A stretch of 64,000 bases of DNA from Mycobacterium noviomagense (GTDB lineage: Bacteria; Actinomycetota; Actinomycetes; Mycobacteriales; Mycobacteriaceae). The DNA lies in NCBI RefSeq assembly GCF_010731635.1, contig NZ_AP022583.1:4712001-4776000 (forward strand), read 5' to 3'. The translations under genes and the position numbers were made by a program. Positions 35,323 through 43,344 of the stretch are shown piece by piece. The notes below the pieces were generated by a model. The model saw only the letters and a program-made list of their open reading frames with translations. It was not told the DNA's origin and ran no database searches. Numbering within the stretch: the first letter of the stretch is position 1; the number at the start of each line of letters is the position of its first letter.

Positions 35323-37704
35323 ATGTCGGCACTGACCGGGATCAGAATCGTCGAGCTGGCCGAATCGGTGGCCGGCGAATACTGCGGCAAGCTACTCGCC
35401 GACTTCGGCGCCGACGTGATCAAGATCGAGCGCCCGGGGCGTGGCAGCCCCACCCGGGGCATGGCCCCACTGGTGGGGAACGGCGAGCGGTGCGAGCGCA
35501 GCGTGCTGTTCGCGTACCTCAACACCAACAAGCGTTCTGTCGAGCTTGACGCCACTTCGGATGTTGAGGCCCTTGGGACGCTCGTGGCAGGGGCGGATGC
35601 GGTGATCGACGACCACGCCTCGGCCTCGGTTTTGACGGAACTTGCGCGCCGGCACCCTGCGGTGGTGTTCTGCTCGATCACGCCCTACGGGCAGGGCGCA
35701 CCGCCGGAGTTTCACAACGCCAAGAGCCTCAACGTCTTTCACAGCAGCGGCTGGGGATACCACACCCCCAGCCATGCCGACCCGGCCAAACCCCCGCTGA
35801 AGGGTCCCGGCCGCTTTCTACCCGACTATGAGGCTGGCCTCGACGCTGCGCTTTGCGTGGCGGCGGCGCTGTTTCGGCGTCTACACACCGCGCAGGGCGA
35901 GTTCATCGACGTCTCAGCACAGGCGGTGCTGGCGTCGCGCGCCGACTGCATCCTCGGCCGGTTCATCACCGGCGAGATCACGCCGCAGAACACCCGCGAC
36001 GATTACGACCAGCAAGGCCCGGCATCGTTTTTCGCCTGCGCCGACGGGTTCGTCTACCTGTACATGACCAGCCGCGCCCACTGGGCCGCCGTCAAGAAAC
36101 TCATGGGCCATCCGCGCTGGCTGGACGACTTCGCCGACGACTGGCTGGAGTTTTCGGTCACCGCGGACAGGGTGGCGGCGTTCCAGCGTGGATTCGCGGC
36201 ATGGGTACGCGATTTGCCGAGAGAAGCCACCGCCGACGAGGCGCAGAGGCTGGGAGTGCCGCTGGTACCGGTCAACGGCGCCGCAGATCTGCTGCGCTCG
36301 CCGCAGTACCGCCACCGCGGCTTCTTCACCGAGGTGACGCACCCGGTGCTCGGCACGGCGCGCTACCCCACCGTGGGATACCGGCTGAGCACGTCACCAG
36401 CGCAGATTGCTTCTGCCGCACCGTCTCTGGGGCAGCACACGTCCACCGTCCTGGGGAGCCTCGACACACCCCGGCAGCCGCCGCAGGTGAGGTTCGAGCC
36501 GGTGCAACCGCCGACCAGGTCGCGCGGCGGCCCGCTGGACGGCATCCGGGTCGTCGAGCTCACCAAAGTGTGGGCGGGTCCGTACGCCGGTAAGTTGCTG
36601 GCGTTCCTCGGTGCCGAGGTGATCAAAGTCGAAACCGCTGCCAGCCCCGAGGAGATGCGCGCCTACGGCGGCACCGACATCAACCACGCCCCGTATTTCC
36701 TGAGCCTCAACCCCGAGATCCTCAGTGTGGACCTCGGCCTGAAATCCCAAGCGGGGCTGAGGAGTTTGCGTGAACTGATCGCGCGCAGCGACATCGTCGT
36801 CAACAACCTGCGACCCCAAGCAATGGAGCGCCTGGGCCTGGGCTACGACCAGCTCGCCGCCGTCAAACCCGACATCATCTCGGTGTCGATCAAAATGTGG
36901 GGCAATGACGGCCCACTGGGCTACCAGACCGGTTACGCACCGTGCTTCGCCGCGCTAGCCGGGCTCGCGTCTCTGGTGGGCTACCGTGGCGGCCCCCCGC
37001 TGGGTGCGAGCATGCGTTACGGCGACTCGACGGTCGGTGCGGCCGCCGCATTCGCGGCCGTGGTGGCACTGCTGCATCGCGACCTGACCGGCGAGGGTCA
37101 ATTCGTCGACGTGTCAGCCGTTGACGTGCTGTCGTCGATGATCGGCGACCGTCTGCTCGAATACAGCGTGACCGGACGAGAACTCGAGCCGGACGGCAAC
37201 CGCCATCCGAACATGGCGCCCCACGGCTGCTACCCATGCTCCGGTGACGACTGGATCAGCATCGCGGTCGCCGACGATGCGGAATGGCGGCGGTTGTGCG
37301 ACCTGCTCGACGCTCCCGGGCTCGCCGACGACGGTCGTTACCTGACGACGGCCGACCGGCAGCGCAACGAGGATGCGCTGGATGACGACATCGGCCGGCT
37401 CACCGCAGGGCACGGCGCCGAGCAGCTCACGCAACGGCTGCGCTGCGGTGGCGTCGCGGCGAGCAAAAGCGCGACAGCGATCGACGTGATCAGCGACCCG
37501 CTGCTGTGGGAGCGCGAGTTCTACCGGTTCGTCAGCGATCACCGCGAAGGACAACGGCCCGTACTCGGCCCGCCGTGGCGGACGGCTCGCGCGTCGGCGC
37601 AGATCATCCGCGGCGCCCCGGATCTGGGTGAGCACAACGACTACGTGCTGAACGAAATCCTTTCGGCTACAGCCGGATCCGGCCGATCGGTGCAGCCGAC
37701 ATGA
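35323..37704 (+). CDS. Fused tandem class III CoA-transferase (CaiB/BaiF)
   Basis: 793 aa holding two complete CoA-transferase III domains (about 1-370 and 400-780). Each begins with the same pattern (GIRIVELAESVAGEYCGKLL and GIRVVELTKVWAGPYAGKLL). The probable catalytic Asp is Asp168 in FLPDYEAG and Asp568 in RYGDSTVG, exactly 400 residues apart, close to Asp169 of formyl-CoA transferase. Normal enzymes are interlaced dimers of one domain; the fusion could form the same unit from one chain. It would activate the oxidised acid as a CoA ester. Confidence 0.9.
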   Translation: MSALTGIRIVELAESVAGEYCGKLLADFGADVIKIERPGRGSPTRGMAPLVGNGERCERSVLFAYLNTNKRSVELDATSDVEALGTLVAGADAVIDDHASASVLTELARRHPAVVFCSITPYGQGAPPEFHNAKSLNVFHSSGWGYHTPSHADPAKPPLKGPGRFLPDYEAGLDAALCVAAALFRRLHTAQGEFIDVSAQAVLASRADCILGRFITGEITPQNTRDDYDQQGPASFFACADGFVYLYMTSRAHWAAVKKLMGHPRWLDDFADDWLEFSVTADRVAAFQRGFAAWVRDLPREATADEAQRLGVPLVPVNGAADLLRSPQYRHRGFFTEVTHPVLGTARYPTVGYRLSTSPAQIASAAPSLGQHTSTVLGSLDTPRQPPQVRFEPVQPPTRSRGGPLDGIRVVELTKVWAGPYAGKLLAFLGAEVIKVETAASPEEMRAYGGTDINHAPYFLSLNPEILSVDLGLKSQAGLRSLRELIARSDIVVNNLRPQAMERLGLGYDQLAAVKPDIISVSIKMWGNDGPLGYQTGYAPCFAALAGLASLVGYRGGPPLGASMRYGDSTVGAAAAFAAVVALLHRDLTGEGQFVDVSAVDVLSSMIGDRLLEYSVTGRELEPDGNRHPNMAPHGCYPCSGDDWISIAVADDAEWRRLCDLLDAPGLADDGRYLTTADRQRNEDALDDDIGRLTAGHGAEQLTQRLRCGGVAASKSATAIDVISDPLLWEREFYRFVSDHREGQRPVLGPPWRTARASAQIIRGAPDLGEHNDYVLNEILSATAGSGRSVQPT

Positions 37705-38465
37705 GCACGGTACTTGCCGGCACGGCTGCGCTGGTGACCGGGGCCAGCAGTGGTATCGGCACGGCCACCGCGCAGGCGCTGGCCGCCCACGGCGCGGCCG
37801 TGGCGGTGTTGGCGCGGCGGGCCGATCGCCTGCGTGAGCTACAAGCCGCCGTCGAAGCGCGCGGCGGTACAGCGCTGGCGCTGCCTGCCGACGTCACCGA
37901 CGCCGACCAGGTTGCCGCCGCGGTAAGCCGCGCTGTCGCCGAGTTCGGGCGGCTCGACACCGTGGTGAACAACGCGGGGCTGATGCGGATGGGCGCCGCC
38001 GCCGATGCGCCGCTGCGAGATTGGGACGACCTCGTCGCCGTCAACATCCGAGGCGTCTTGTACGTCACGCGCGCCGCTTTACCGCATCTGATCGAGGCGG
38101 CCGGGAATTCGCCGCGCGGAGTCGCCGACTTGGTCATGATCAGCTCGACCGCGGGGTGGGTGGCCAGACCCGGCACCGCCGTCTACTCGCTCACCAAATT
38201 CGGGCTCAACGCATTCAGCGAAGGCATTCGTCAAGAGCTGGTCGGGCACCGCGTGCGGGTCGGGGTTATCGGTCCCGGCACTGTCGACACCGAGATCAGC
38301 GAGCATCTGTCCCCGCGTGCGCAAGAGGACTTCAACCGGCGGACCGCGAACATGGTCAAACTGCAACCCGAGGACATCGCCGACGCAGTCATCTACATGG
38401 TCACCCGCGACTGTCGAGTCGCGGTCAACCAGATGCTGGTCCGGGCGGCCGAACAGACGTGGTAG
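37701..38465 (+). CDS. SDR family oxidoreductase
   Basis: 254 aa classical SDR: cofactor loop TGASSGIGTATAQAL, NNAGLMRMG, catalytic Ser in MISSTAGW and YSLTK. ATG 37701 overlaps the CoA-transferase stop in ATGA, so it is translationally coupled. It is the last gene of the plus-strand operon and would oxidise a hydroxyacyl-type intermediate (inference from context). Its 3' end overlaps the convergent M24-like gene by 41 bp. Confidence 0.9.
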   Translation: MSTVLAGTAALVTGASSGIGTATAQALAAHGAAVAVLARRADRLRELQAAVEARGGTALALPADVTDADQVAAAVSRAVAEFGRLDTVVNNAGLMRMGAAADAPLRDWDDLVAVNIRGVLYVTRAALPHLIEAAGNSPRGVADLVMISSTAGWVARPGTAVYSLTKFGLNAFSEGIRQELVGHRVRVGVIGPGTVDTEISEHLSPRAQEDFNRRTANMVKLQPEDIADAVIYMVTRDCRVAVNQMLVRAAEQTW

Positions 38466-39588
38466 CCGACGGCTTCCACGAGGGACTCGAGGTCAGCACC
38501 GTCGGGCCGTCGTCAGTGATGTGAACGGCGTCGCGGGTGAGCACCGCCCCGACACCCTCCTGCCAGACATAACCGGTGAGGGCCAGCACCATTCCGGCGT
38601 CAAGGCGTTCCTGCCCCGCGCTGCGCGACAACACTGGCGTAACCACGGGCGGATCGAAACCCAGCCCCAGCCCATAGGCCACCGGCATCGGCGGTACCGG
38701 TTCCCCGGCAGCGTCATAGGCGGCCAACAGATCACCCACCGCAGCACCGGGCCGGCAGGCTGCAACAAGCTCGTCGCACAACCCATTACAGCGCTGATAC
38801 AGCTCCCGGATCGCGGGGTTGTCGGCGCCTCCCACCGGCCAGGTCCGGGCCGCCTCGCCGACATAGCCGTCCGCCAGCGCGCCGGCGGCGAACACCACCA
38901 AATCACCCGCTCGCACGCGGCCCTCGCCGCCGCGTCGGCCCGGGTCATCTCGCGACGTCACCCACGCGGCGTCCTGGGTGGCCGGCGTGCTCACCCCGCC
39001 GGCGGCCATCGCCTCCAGCACCGCACCCGCCAACGTTTTCACCGTCGTGCCGGGCTGCAACTCGGCCACCGCTGCGGCGATGCCGTTTTCGGCGACTCGC
39101 AGTGCAGTGCCCATCGCCGCCAGCTCCTCGGGCGTCTTGATCCGCCGCGCCGCCTGCATCGCCGATTCGCCGTCGACGAGTTGCGCATTCGGAAACGCGA
39201 CGGGCAGCAGCTCGGCGAAAGTGGGTGAAAGCGCGTCGACTCCGACTCGACGGGCGGTCGATGCGCCGTCGATGTTTTGCAGCACGGCGATGAGCGTCAT
39301 GGGATTCCACGCCAGGCCGTACAGGTGATCGTGGTCGATCTCCTCCGGGATGCCCTCGTCGGCGGTGCTATTGAGGTGGATCTCGCCGGTGGCGCGCACC
39401 ACGACACAGATCGGGCCGAACGGTCGCGTACCGGCGATCCACAGTTGCGGTGCGCCGCTGACGTATCGCACGTTGGCCTGGCGACCCAGGACGAGGATGT
39501 CGAGGTCGTGCGCCGCCATCTGGGCCAGTGCCCGCTCTCGCCGCGCGTAACGCAGCGCGCGGTCGTCGGGCTGAATCTCAGTCGCCAT
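38425..39588 (-). CDS. M24 (aminopeptidase P/creatinase) fold protein lacking metal ligands
   Basis: 387 aa with creatinase-type N-domain and pita-bread C-domain. Compared with the neighbour at 39578-40798, all five metal-ligand positions are changed: Asp to Ala (VVFAAG), Asp to Glu (GEAART), His to Tyr (AYGLGLG), Glu to Thr (GMVLALTG) and Glu to Asp (TRDAV). So it cannot bind the usual metal pair; creatinase itself uses the same fold without metal. Its start overlaps the end of the active-looking M24 gene by 11 bp, so a partner role is possible. Confidence 0.85.
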   Translation of the reverse strand: MATEIQPDDRALRYARRERALAQMAAHDLDILVLGRQANVRYVSGAPQLWIAGTRPFGPICVVVRATGEIHLNSTADEGIPEEIDHDHLYGLAWNPMTLIAVLQNIDGASTARRVGVDALSPTFAELLPVAFPNAQLVDGESAMQAARRIKTPEELAAMGTALRVAENGIAAAVAELQPGTTVKTLAGAVLEAMAAGGVSTPATQDAAWVTSRDDPGRRGGEGRVRAGDLVVFAAGALADGYVGEAARTWPVGGADNPAIRELYQRCNGLCDELVAACRPGAAVGDLLAAYDAAGEPVPPMPVAYGLGLGFDPPVVTPVLSRSAGQERLDAGMVLALTGYVWQEGVGAVLTRDAVHITDDGPTVLTSSPSWKPSATTSVRPPGPASG

Positions 39589-40798
39589 AAGGCGAATACG
39601 GATAGTCGGTCAACGCTAGCCAGCCGTCCTCGGTGATCACCACGATCTCCTCGCTTCGGTAGCCGCCGGTGCCGTCCTCCCACACCACCGGCTCCAGCAC
39701 CAGCACCATGCCGGACGGGAAGACGAAGTTGTCGTCGAACTCATCCCCCAAATCCGTTCCGATCATAGGTGTTTCGGCCGGATAGGTGCCGATGCCGTGG
39801 GCCAGGTAAAAATGCGGCAGCCACGGCTTTGAGCCACCGTTCGCGGCGATCGCCGCCCGCGCGAGATCACCCGACGTGACACCGGCTTTCGTCACGCTGA
39901 GCACCGCATCCCGGATCGCCCGCCACTTGTGAAACTGTTCCTGCTGACGGGCGTTGGGCTTTTCGCCGACCAGCCAGGTGCGACCGAAGTCCGAACAGTA
40001 CCCGGCGTAGGTGATGCTGATGTCGGTCCACAGCACATCTCCTTTCGCGAGTTCGCGCTCGGACGTCAGCAGCGGCAACGCGAGATCGCCGTGAGTGGTC
40101 CACACCCCCTCGGCGCGGCTGCCCGGCATCACCTGCCAGATCGCGTCCAAAATATTCGCGGTGGCGCCGAGTTCGAACGACTTCCGCACGAAGCGAGCCG
40201 ACAAATCGATTTGGCGCACGCCGGGCGTCAACGCCTGCTGGGTCTCGGCGGCAGCTTCTTCGGTGATCCGGGAGGCCCGTCGGATACAGGCGATCTGGTC
40301 CGGGGTCTTGACGAGCATCGCGGCGTCGACCACCGCCGCGGCCTCGGCGGGTGGACCGGCCGGAAACAGCCGGTCCGCCGCTCGCAGCATCGCGCACGTC
40401 ATCTCGTCGACTGCCAGCGTCGCGCCCGACGGGACCACGTCGGCGAGTACGTTACCGAAAAGCTCGACCCCCTCGTCGGATTCGAGGTACAGCGGCCCAT
40501 GGACATGGTCGGCCGGCAGGTGCGGGGCAGCTCCCGCCCGAAACGGCATGAACAGATGTGGGTGCTCGCCGTCGGACAGCACGATCGCCACCGGGCGTTC
40601 CACGTGAGACAGGCCCGCGTCGAGCAGCGGCCAGCTGGCGCCTGTCGCGTACACCACGTTGTTGTTCATCAGCAGGATCAGCGCATCGACACCGCGCTCG
40701 GCCATGGCCGAGCGCAGCCGGGCGCTGACTTCGCGGTACATGTGGGCGTGGTCGGGCTCGTCCGGGATTTCGATGGTGGCTGACACAGCAGACATCAT
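39578..40798 (-). CDS. M24 family metallopeptidase, Xaa-Pro aminopeptidase-like
   Basis: 406 aa. The C-terminal domain keeps the five-ligand set: Asp in VLWTDIS, Asp in GYCSDFGRTW, His in AHGIGTYP, Glu in VLVLEPVV and Glu in YRSEEIVV. So it is a probable metal-dependent aminopeptidase P, prolidase or related lyase. ATG 40798 (or 40795) is chosen directly after the SDR stop at 40800-40802; the longer frame overlaps SDR. It pairs with a ligand-less paralogue downstream. Confidence 0.88.
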   Translation of the reverse strand: MMSAVSATIEIPDEPDHAHMYREVSARLRSAMAERGVDALILLMNNNVVYATGASWPLLDAGLSHVERPVAIVLSDGEHPHLFMPFRAGAAPHLPADHVHGPLYLESDEGVELFGNVLADVVPSGATLAVDEMTCAMLRAADRLFPAGPPAEAAAVVDAAMLVKTPDQIACIRRASRITEEAAAETQQALTPGVRQIDLSARFVRKSFELGATANILDAIWQVMPGSRAEGVWTTHGDLALPLLTSERELAKGDVLWTDISITYAGYCSDFGRTWLVGEKPNARQQEQFHKWRAIRDAVLSVTKAGVTSGDLARAAIAANGGSKPWLPHFYLAHGIGTYPAETPMIGTDLGDEFDDNFVFPSGMVLVLEPVVWEDGTGGYRSEEIVVITEDGWLALTDYPYSPYGD

Positions 40799-40799
40799 C

Positions 40800-41594
40800 T
40801 CAGTCCGGGTAGCTGACGCCGGTGAGTTTTTCGGAGAGCCGCCACAGGGCTTGCCTGTCGGAGTCGCTGCGCGCCAGCGAGGGAACCTTGGCGAACCCAA
40901 CGCCTCCCCCGGCGGTTTCGTAGAAGCCGCGCGGGCCATAGTAGACGCCACCACGCGCGTCGGGTGACGCGGCGGCATACAGGGTGGGTTTGACGCCCTC
41001 GTCGACGTCGAGCCACATGAACGGCAACACCCGCCACGTCAATTGGGTCAGCCGCGCCTGCAGCGTGGGCTTGGCCAACCCGTACGACGCACCGCTGAGC
41101 AGGTTGGTCTTGGCCAATCCTGGATGGGCCGCGCTGGACATCAGCCCCCAGCCGCACTCACGGCTACGCCGGTCCAGCTCGACCGCGAACATCAGCTGCG
41201 CCAGCTTCGCGATCCCGTAGCACCGCATCGGTTTATACCCGCGCTCTGCGTTGACGTCCTCGAAGTTCAGGCCCCGCTGCTGGGCGGCGATGCTGCTGAC
41301 GCTCACCACCCGCGCCGCAGGCGCCGCGCGAAGCAGCGGCAAGAGATGACCCGTCAACGCGAAATGCCCGAGATGGTTGGTGCCGAACTGCAACTCGAAC
41401 CCGTCGACGGTCTGCTGACGCCTCGGCGGGGTCATCACGCCGGCGTTGTTGATCAGGATGTCGATCGGCCGACCCTCCGCGGCCACGTCGACACCAGCGC
41501 CGGCCAGCCGTCGCGCCAAACCGAACCCCAGCCCGCTGTTGGCTCCGGTGACCACCGCCAGCCTGCCGGACAAATCCGGCACCGACAGCTCCAT
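40800..41594 (-). CDS. SDR protein with internal in-frame deletion, paralogue of the Rv2263-like SDR
   Basis: 264 aa. It begins [20 protein letters not shown] and ends like the paralogue at 19022-19978, but GAGVDV joins directly to [14 protein letters not shown]. The paralogue has about 46 more residues there, covering the second and third beta-alpha units that hold the cofactor ribose. The junction is near 41480-41486. Catalytic residues ([13 protein letters not shown]) remain. It probably cannot bind NAD(P) normally. ATG 41594 shares one base with the P450 pseudogene stop. Confidence 0.82.
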   Translation of the reverse strand: MELSVPDLSGRLAVVTGANSGLGFGLARRLAGAGVDVAAEGRPIDILINNAGVMTPPRRQQTVDGFELQFGTNHLGHFALTGHLLPLLRAAPAARVVSVSSIAAQQRGLNFEDVNAERGYKPMRCYGIAKLAQLMFAVELDRRSRECGWGLMSSAAHPGLAKTNLLSGASYGLAKPTLQARLTQLTWRVLPFMWLDVDEGVKPTLYAAASPDARGGVYYGPRGFYETAGGGVGFAKVPSLARSDSDRQALWRLSEKLTGVSYPD

Positions 41595-42603
41595 CACCAG
41601 GTAACCGGCCAGTCGTAGACGCCGTAGGCCAGGCTGTCGTGTTTGAACGGGATCTGCTCGATCCTCACGGCCAGCCGCATCGTCGGGATGCGCCGCAACA
41701 CGGTGTGCAGCACGATCTGTAACTCCATGCGCGCCAGCTGTTGTCCAACACACTGATGGCGGCCGTAGCCGAACCCGACATGCGGGCCGTCGTCGCGGGT
41801 CAAGTCCAGCCGATCCGGGTTCGGGAACTGCCGGCTGTCCTAGTTGGCGGGCGCGACGTCGAGGATGATCCCCTCGCCCGCGCGGATCGTCTCGCCGGCC
41901 ACCTCGATGTCCTCGACGGCGATCCGACGCTGACCCGTCTGGATGATGCTCAGATACCGCATCAGTTCTTCCACCGCGGTGGCGATCACCTTCGGATCGT
42001 CGGTGTCGCGCAGAAACGCCGCCTGATCCGGATGTTGCAGCAGCGCAAGGATGCCCAGGCCGATCATGTTGGCGGTGGTCTCATGCCCGGCGATCAACAC
42101 GCCGGTGCCCAGCTGGGCGGCCTCGCGCACGCTGATCTCGTCGGCTTTCACCCGCTCGGCCAGATCGGACACCAAGTCTTCGGTGGGATCGTCCATCTTG
42201 GCGCGAATCAGCTTGGCCAGGTATTTCGTCAGCGCCGCAGCACCTTTGGCGGTGTCCTCGGCGGTGGCGTAGCGGCCCATGCCCTTGTGTGCCATCTCCT
42301 GGATGAACTCCGCGTCTTCGTACGGCACGCCCAAGAGTTGGCTGATCACCAGTGCGGATAGCCGGGCAGGCGGTCGTCGACGCTGGCGCGTGCGTCGGAA
42401 AACAACGCGCGGATCGCTTCGTATCCGGTGATCAACCACGGTGTGCTGCCGTCCCAGATCCGCACCCGGCTCAACTGGCGGGACGCGTTGAGCGCCAATG
42501 CTTTCGGCGGCGGCGCCAACGGGCACTCCGCGGCGCGCGTCATCGGAAAGTCGGGGATGCTTGCTACCGGCCCGCCCGCGCTGTCGGTCAGGGTTTCGGA
42601 CAT
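41594..42603 (-). pseudogene. Cytochrome P450 pseudogene (internal deletion and in-frame stop)
   Basis: Three blocks of one P450. The N-terminal part (42603 to about 42350) starts MSETLTDSAGGPVASIPDFP and ends DDRLPGYPHW. A central part resumes in another frame at LVISQLLGVPYEDAEF, so the C and D helix region (roughly 70 residues) is missing. The I-helix ([10 protein letters not shown]) and ExxR (EELMRYL) are present, then a TAG at 41840-41842 interrupts [15 protein letters not shown]. The last block has the heme loop [17 protein letters not shown]. Inactive. Confidence 0.88.
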
Positions 42604-42616
42604 GGCGCTCCTTGCG

Positions 42617-43324
42617 TTATTCGTCTCGTCGCACTGCGATGCCGCGCACCGGTGCCTGCCACAGCCCGGCGATCGCATCGATGAGTCCTTCGGCCGCCAG
42701 CGGCCAGGGCGCCCGTGACCGGACGCCGTGCTCGGCCAGGCCGCCTTCGTGTTCGGCGCACGTGTGCATCAGCAGATTGCGGGCCATCACCATCCGCTCG
42801 AAGCGCACCCGCTTCGTCAGGTCGGGAAGGCACCGGTTGATTCCGTGCAGTGTCTGCACCAGCTGCGGCGACGACAACGCATCCTTGGTCACCACCTCCC
42901 GGTAGGCGGGATCGGCCATCGCCTGCGCGGCGAAGCGCGCATACCAGCTGGGATTGCCGAGCGCAGCCAAGTGGTCGGTGAGGGGGCGTACCAGGCAGCC
43001 CACCCAGTCGCGCAAGTCGGTCGAGTCCCCGACCTCGGCGAGCATCCGCGCCCGCAGTTCCTCGATCGGAACCCGGTGCTTGCTTTCGATGGCGCGCAGT
43101 AGGTCCGTCCTGGTGCCGAAGTGGTAGCAGGCGGCGGCGTTGTTGCCCTGCCCCGCCGCTTCACTGATCTGGCGGTTGGACACCGCGTACATGCCCCGCT
43201 CGGCGAACAGCCGCTCGGCCGCGGACAAGATCGCCTCGCGGGTGCCCGCCGACCTGTCGTTGCGCAAGACCCGGGCTGCGGTCACCGCCTCAGTGAACAC
43301 CGCGTCGCCGATTAAATCAAGCAA
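42617..43324 (-). CDS. TetR family transcriptional regulator
   Basis: Up to 235 aa. DNA-binding part: AILSAAERLFAERGMYAVSN then RQISEAAGQGNNAAACYHFG. The first start, TTG 43324, lies inside an AT-rich inverted repeat; a GTG start before TEAVTAARVLRNDRSA (codon 9 or 15) may be the real one. It leads the minus operon with the P450 pseudogene, truncated SDR and two M24 genes, and is divergent from the antiporter gene 20 bp away. Confidence 0.87.
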   Translation of the reverse strand: MLDLIGDAVFTEAVTAARVLRNDRSAGTREAILSAAERLFAERGMYAVSNRQISEAAGQGNNAAACYHFGTRTDLLRAIESKHRVPIEELRARMLAEVGDSTDLRDWVGCLVRPLTDHLAALGNPSWYARFAAQAMADPAYREVVTKDALSSPQLVQTLHGINRCLPDLTKRVRFERMVMARNLLMHTCAEHEGGLAEHGVRSRAPWPLAAEGLIDAIAGLWQAPVRGIAVRRDE

Positions 43325-43333
43325 TTTATTTAA
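43311..43333. promoter_or_regulatory. AT-rich divergent promoter/operator
   Basis: A 23-bp patch almost free of GC in GC-rich DNA, with inverted repeat TAAAT-N6-ATTTA (43313-43328). It lies between the TetR gene and the antiporter gene and covers the first possible TetR start. Confidence 0.45.
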
Positions 43334-43344
43334 CGGGCGCCGGG

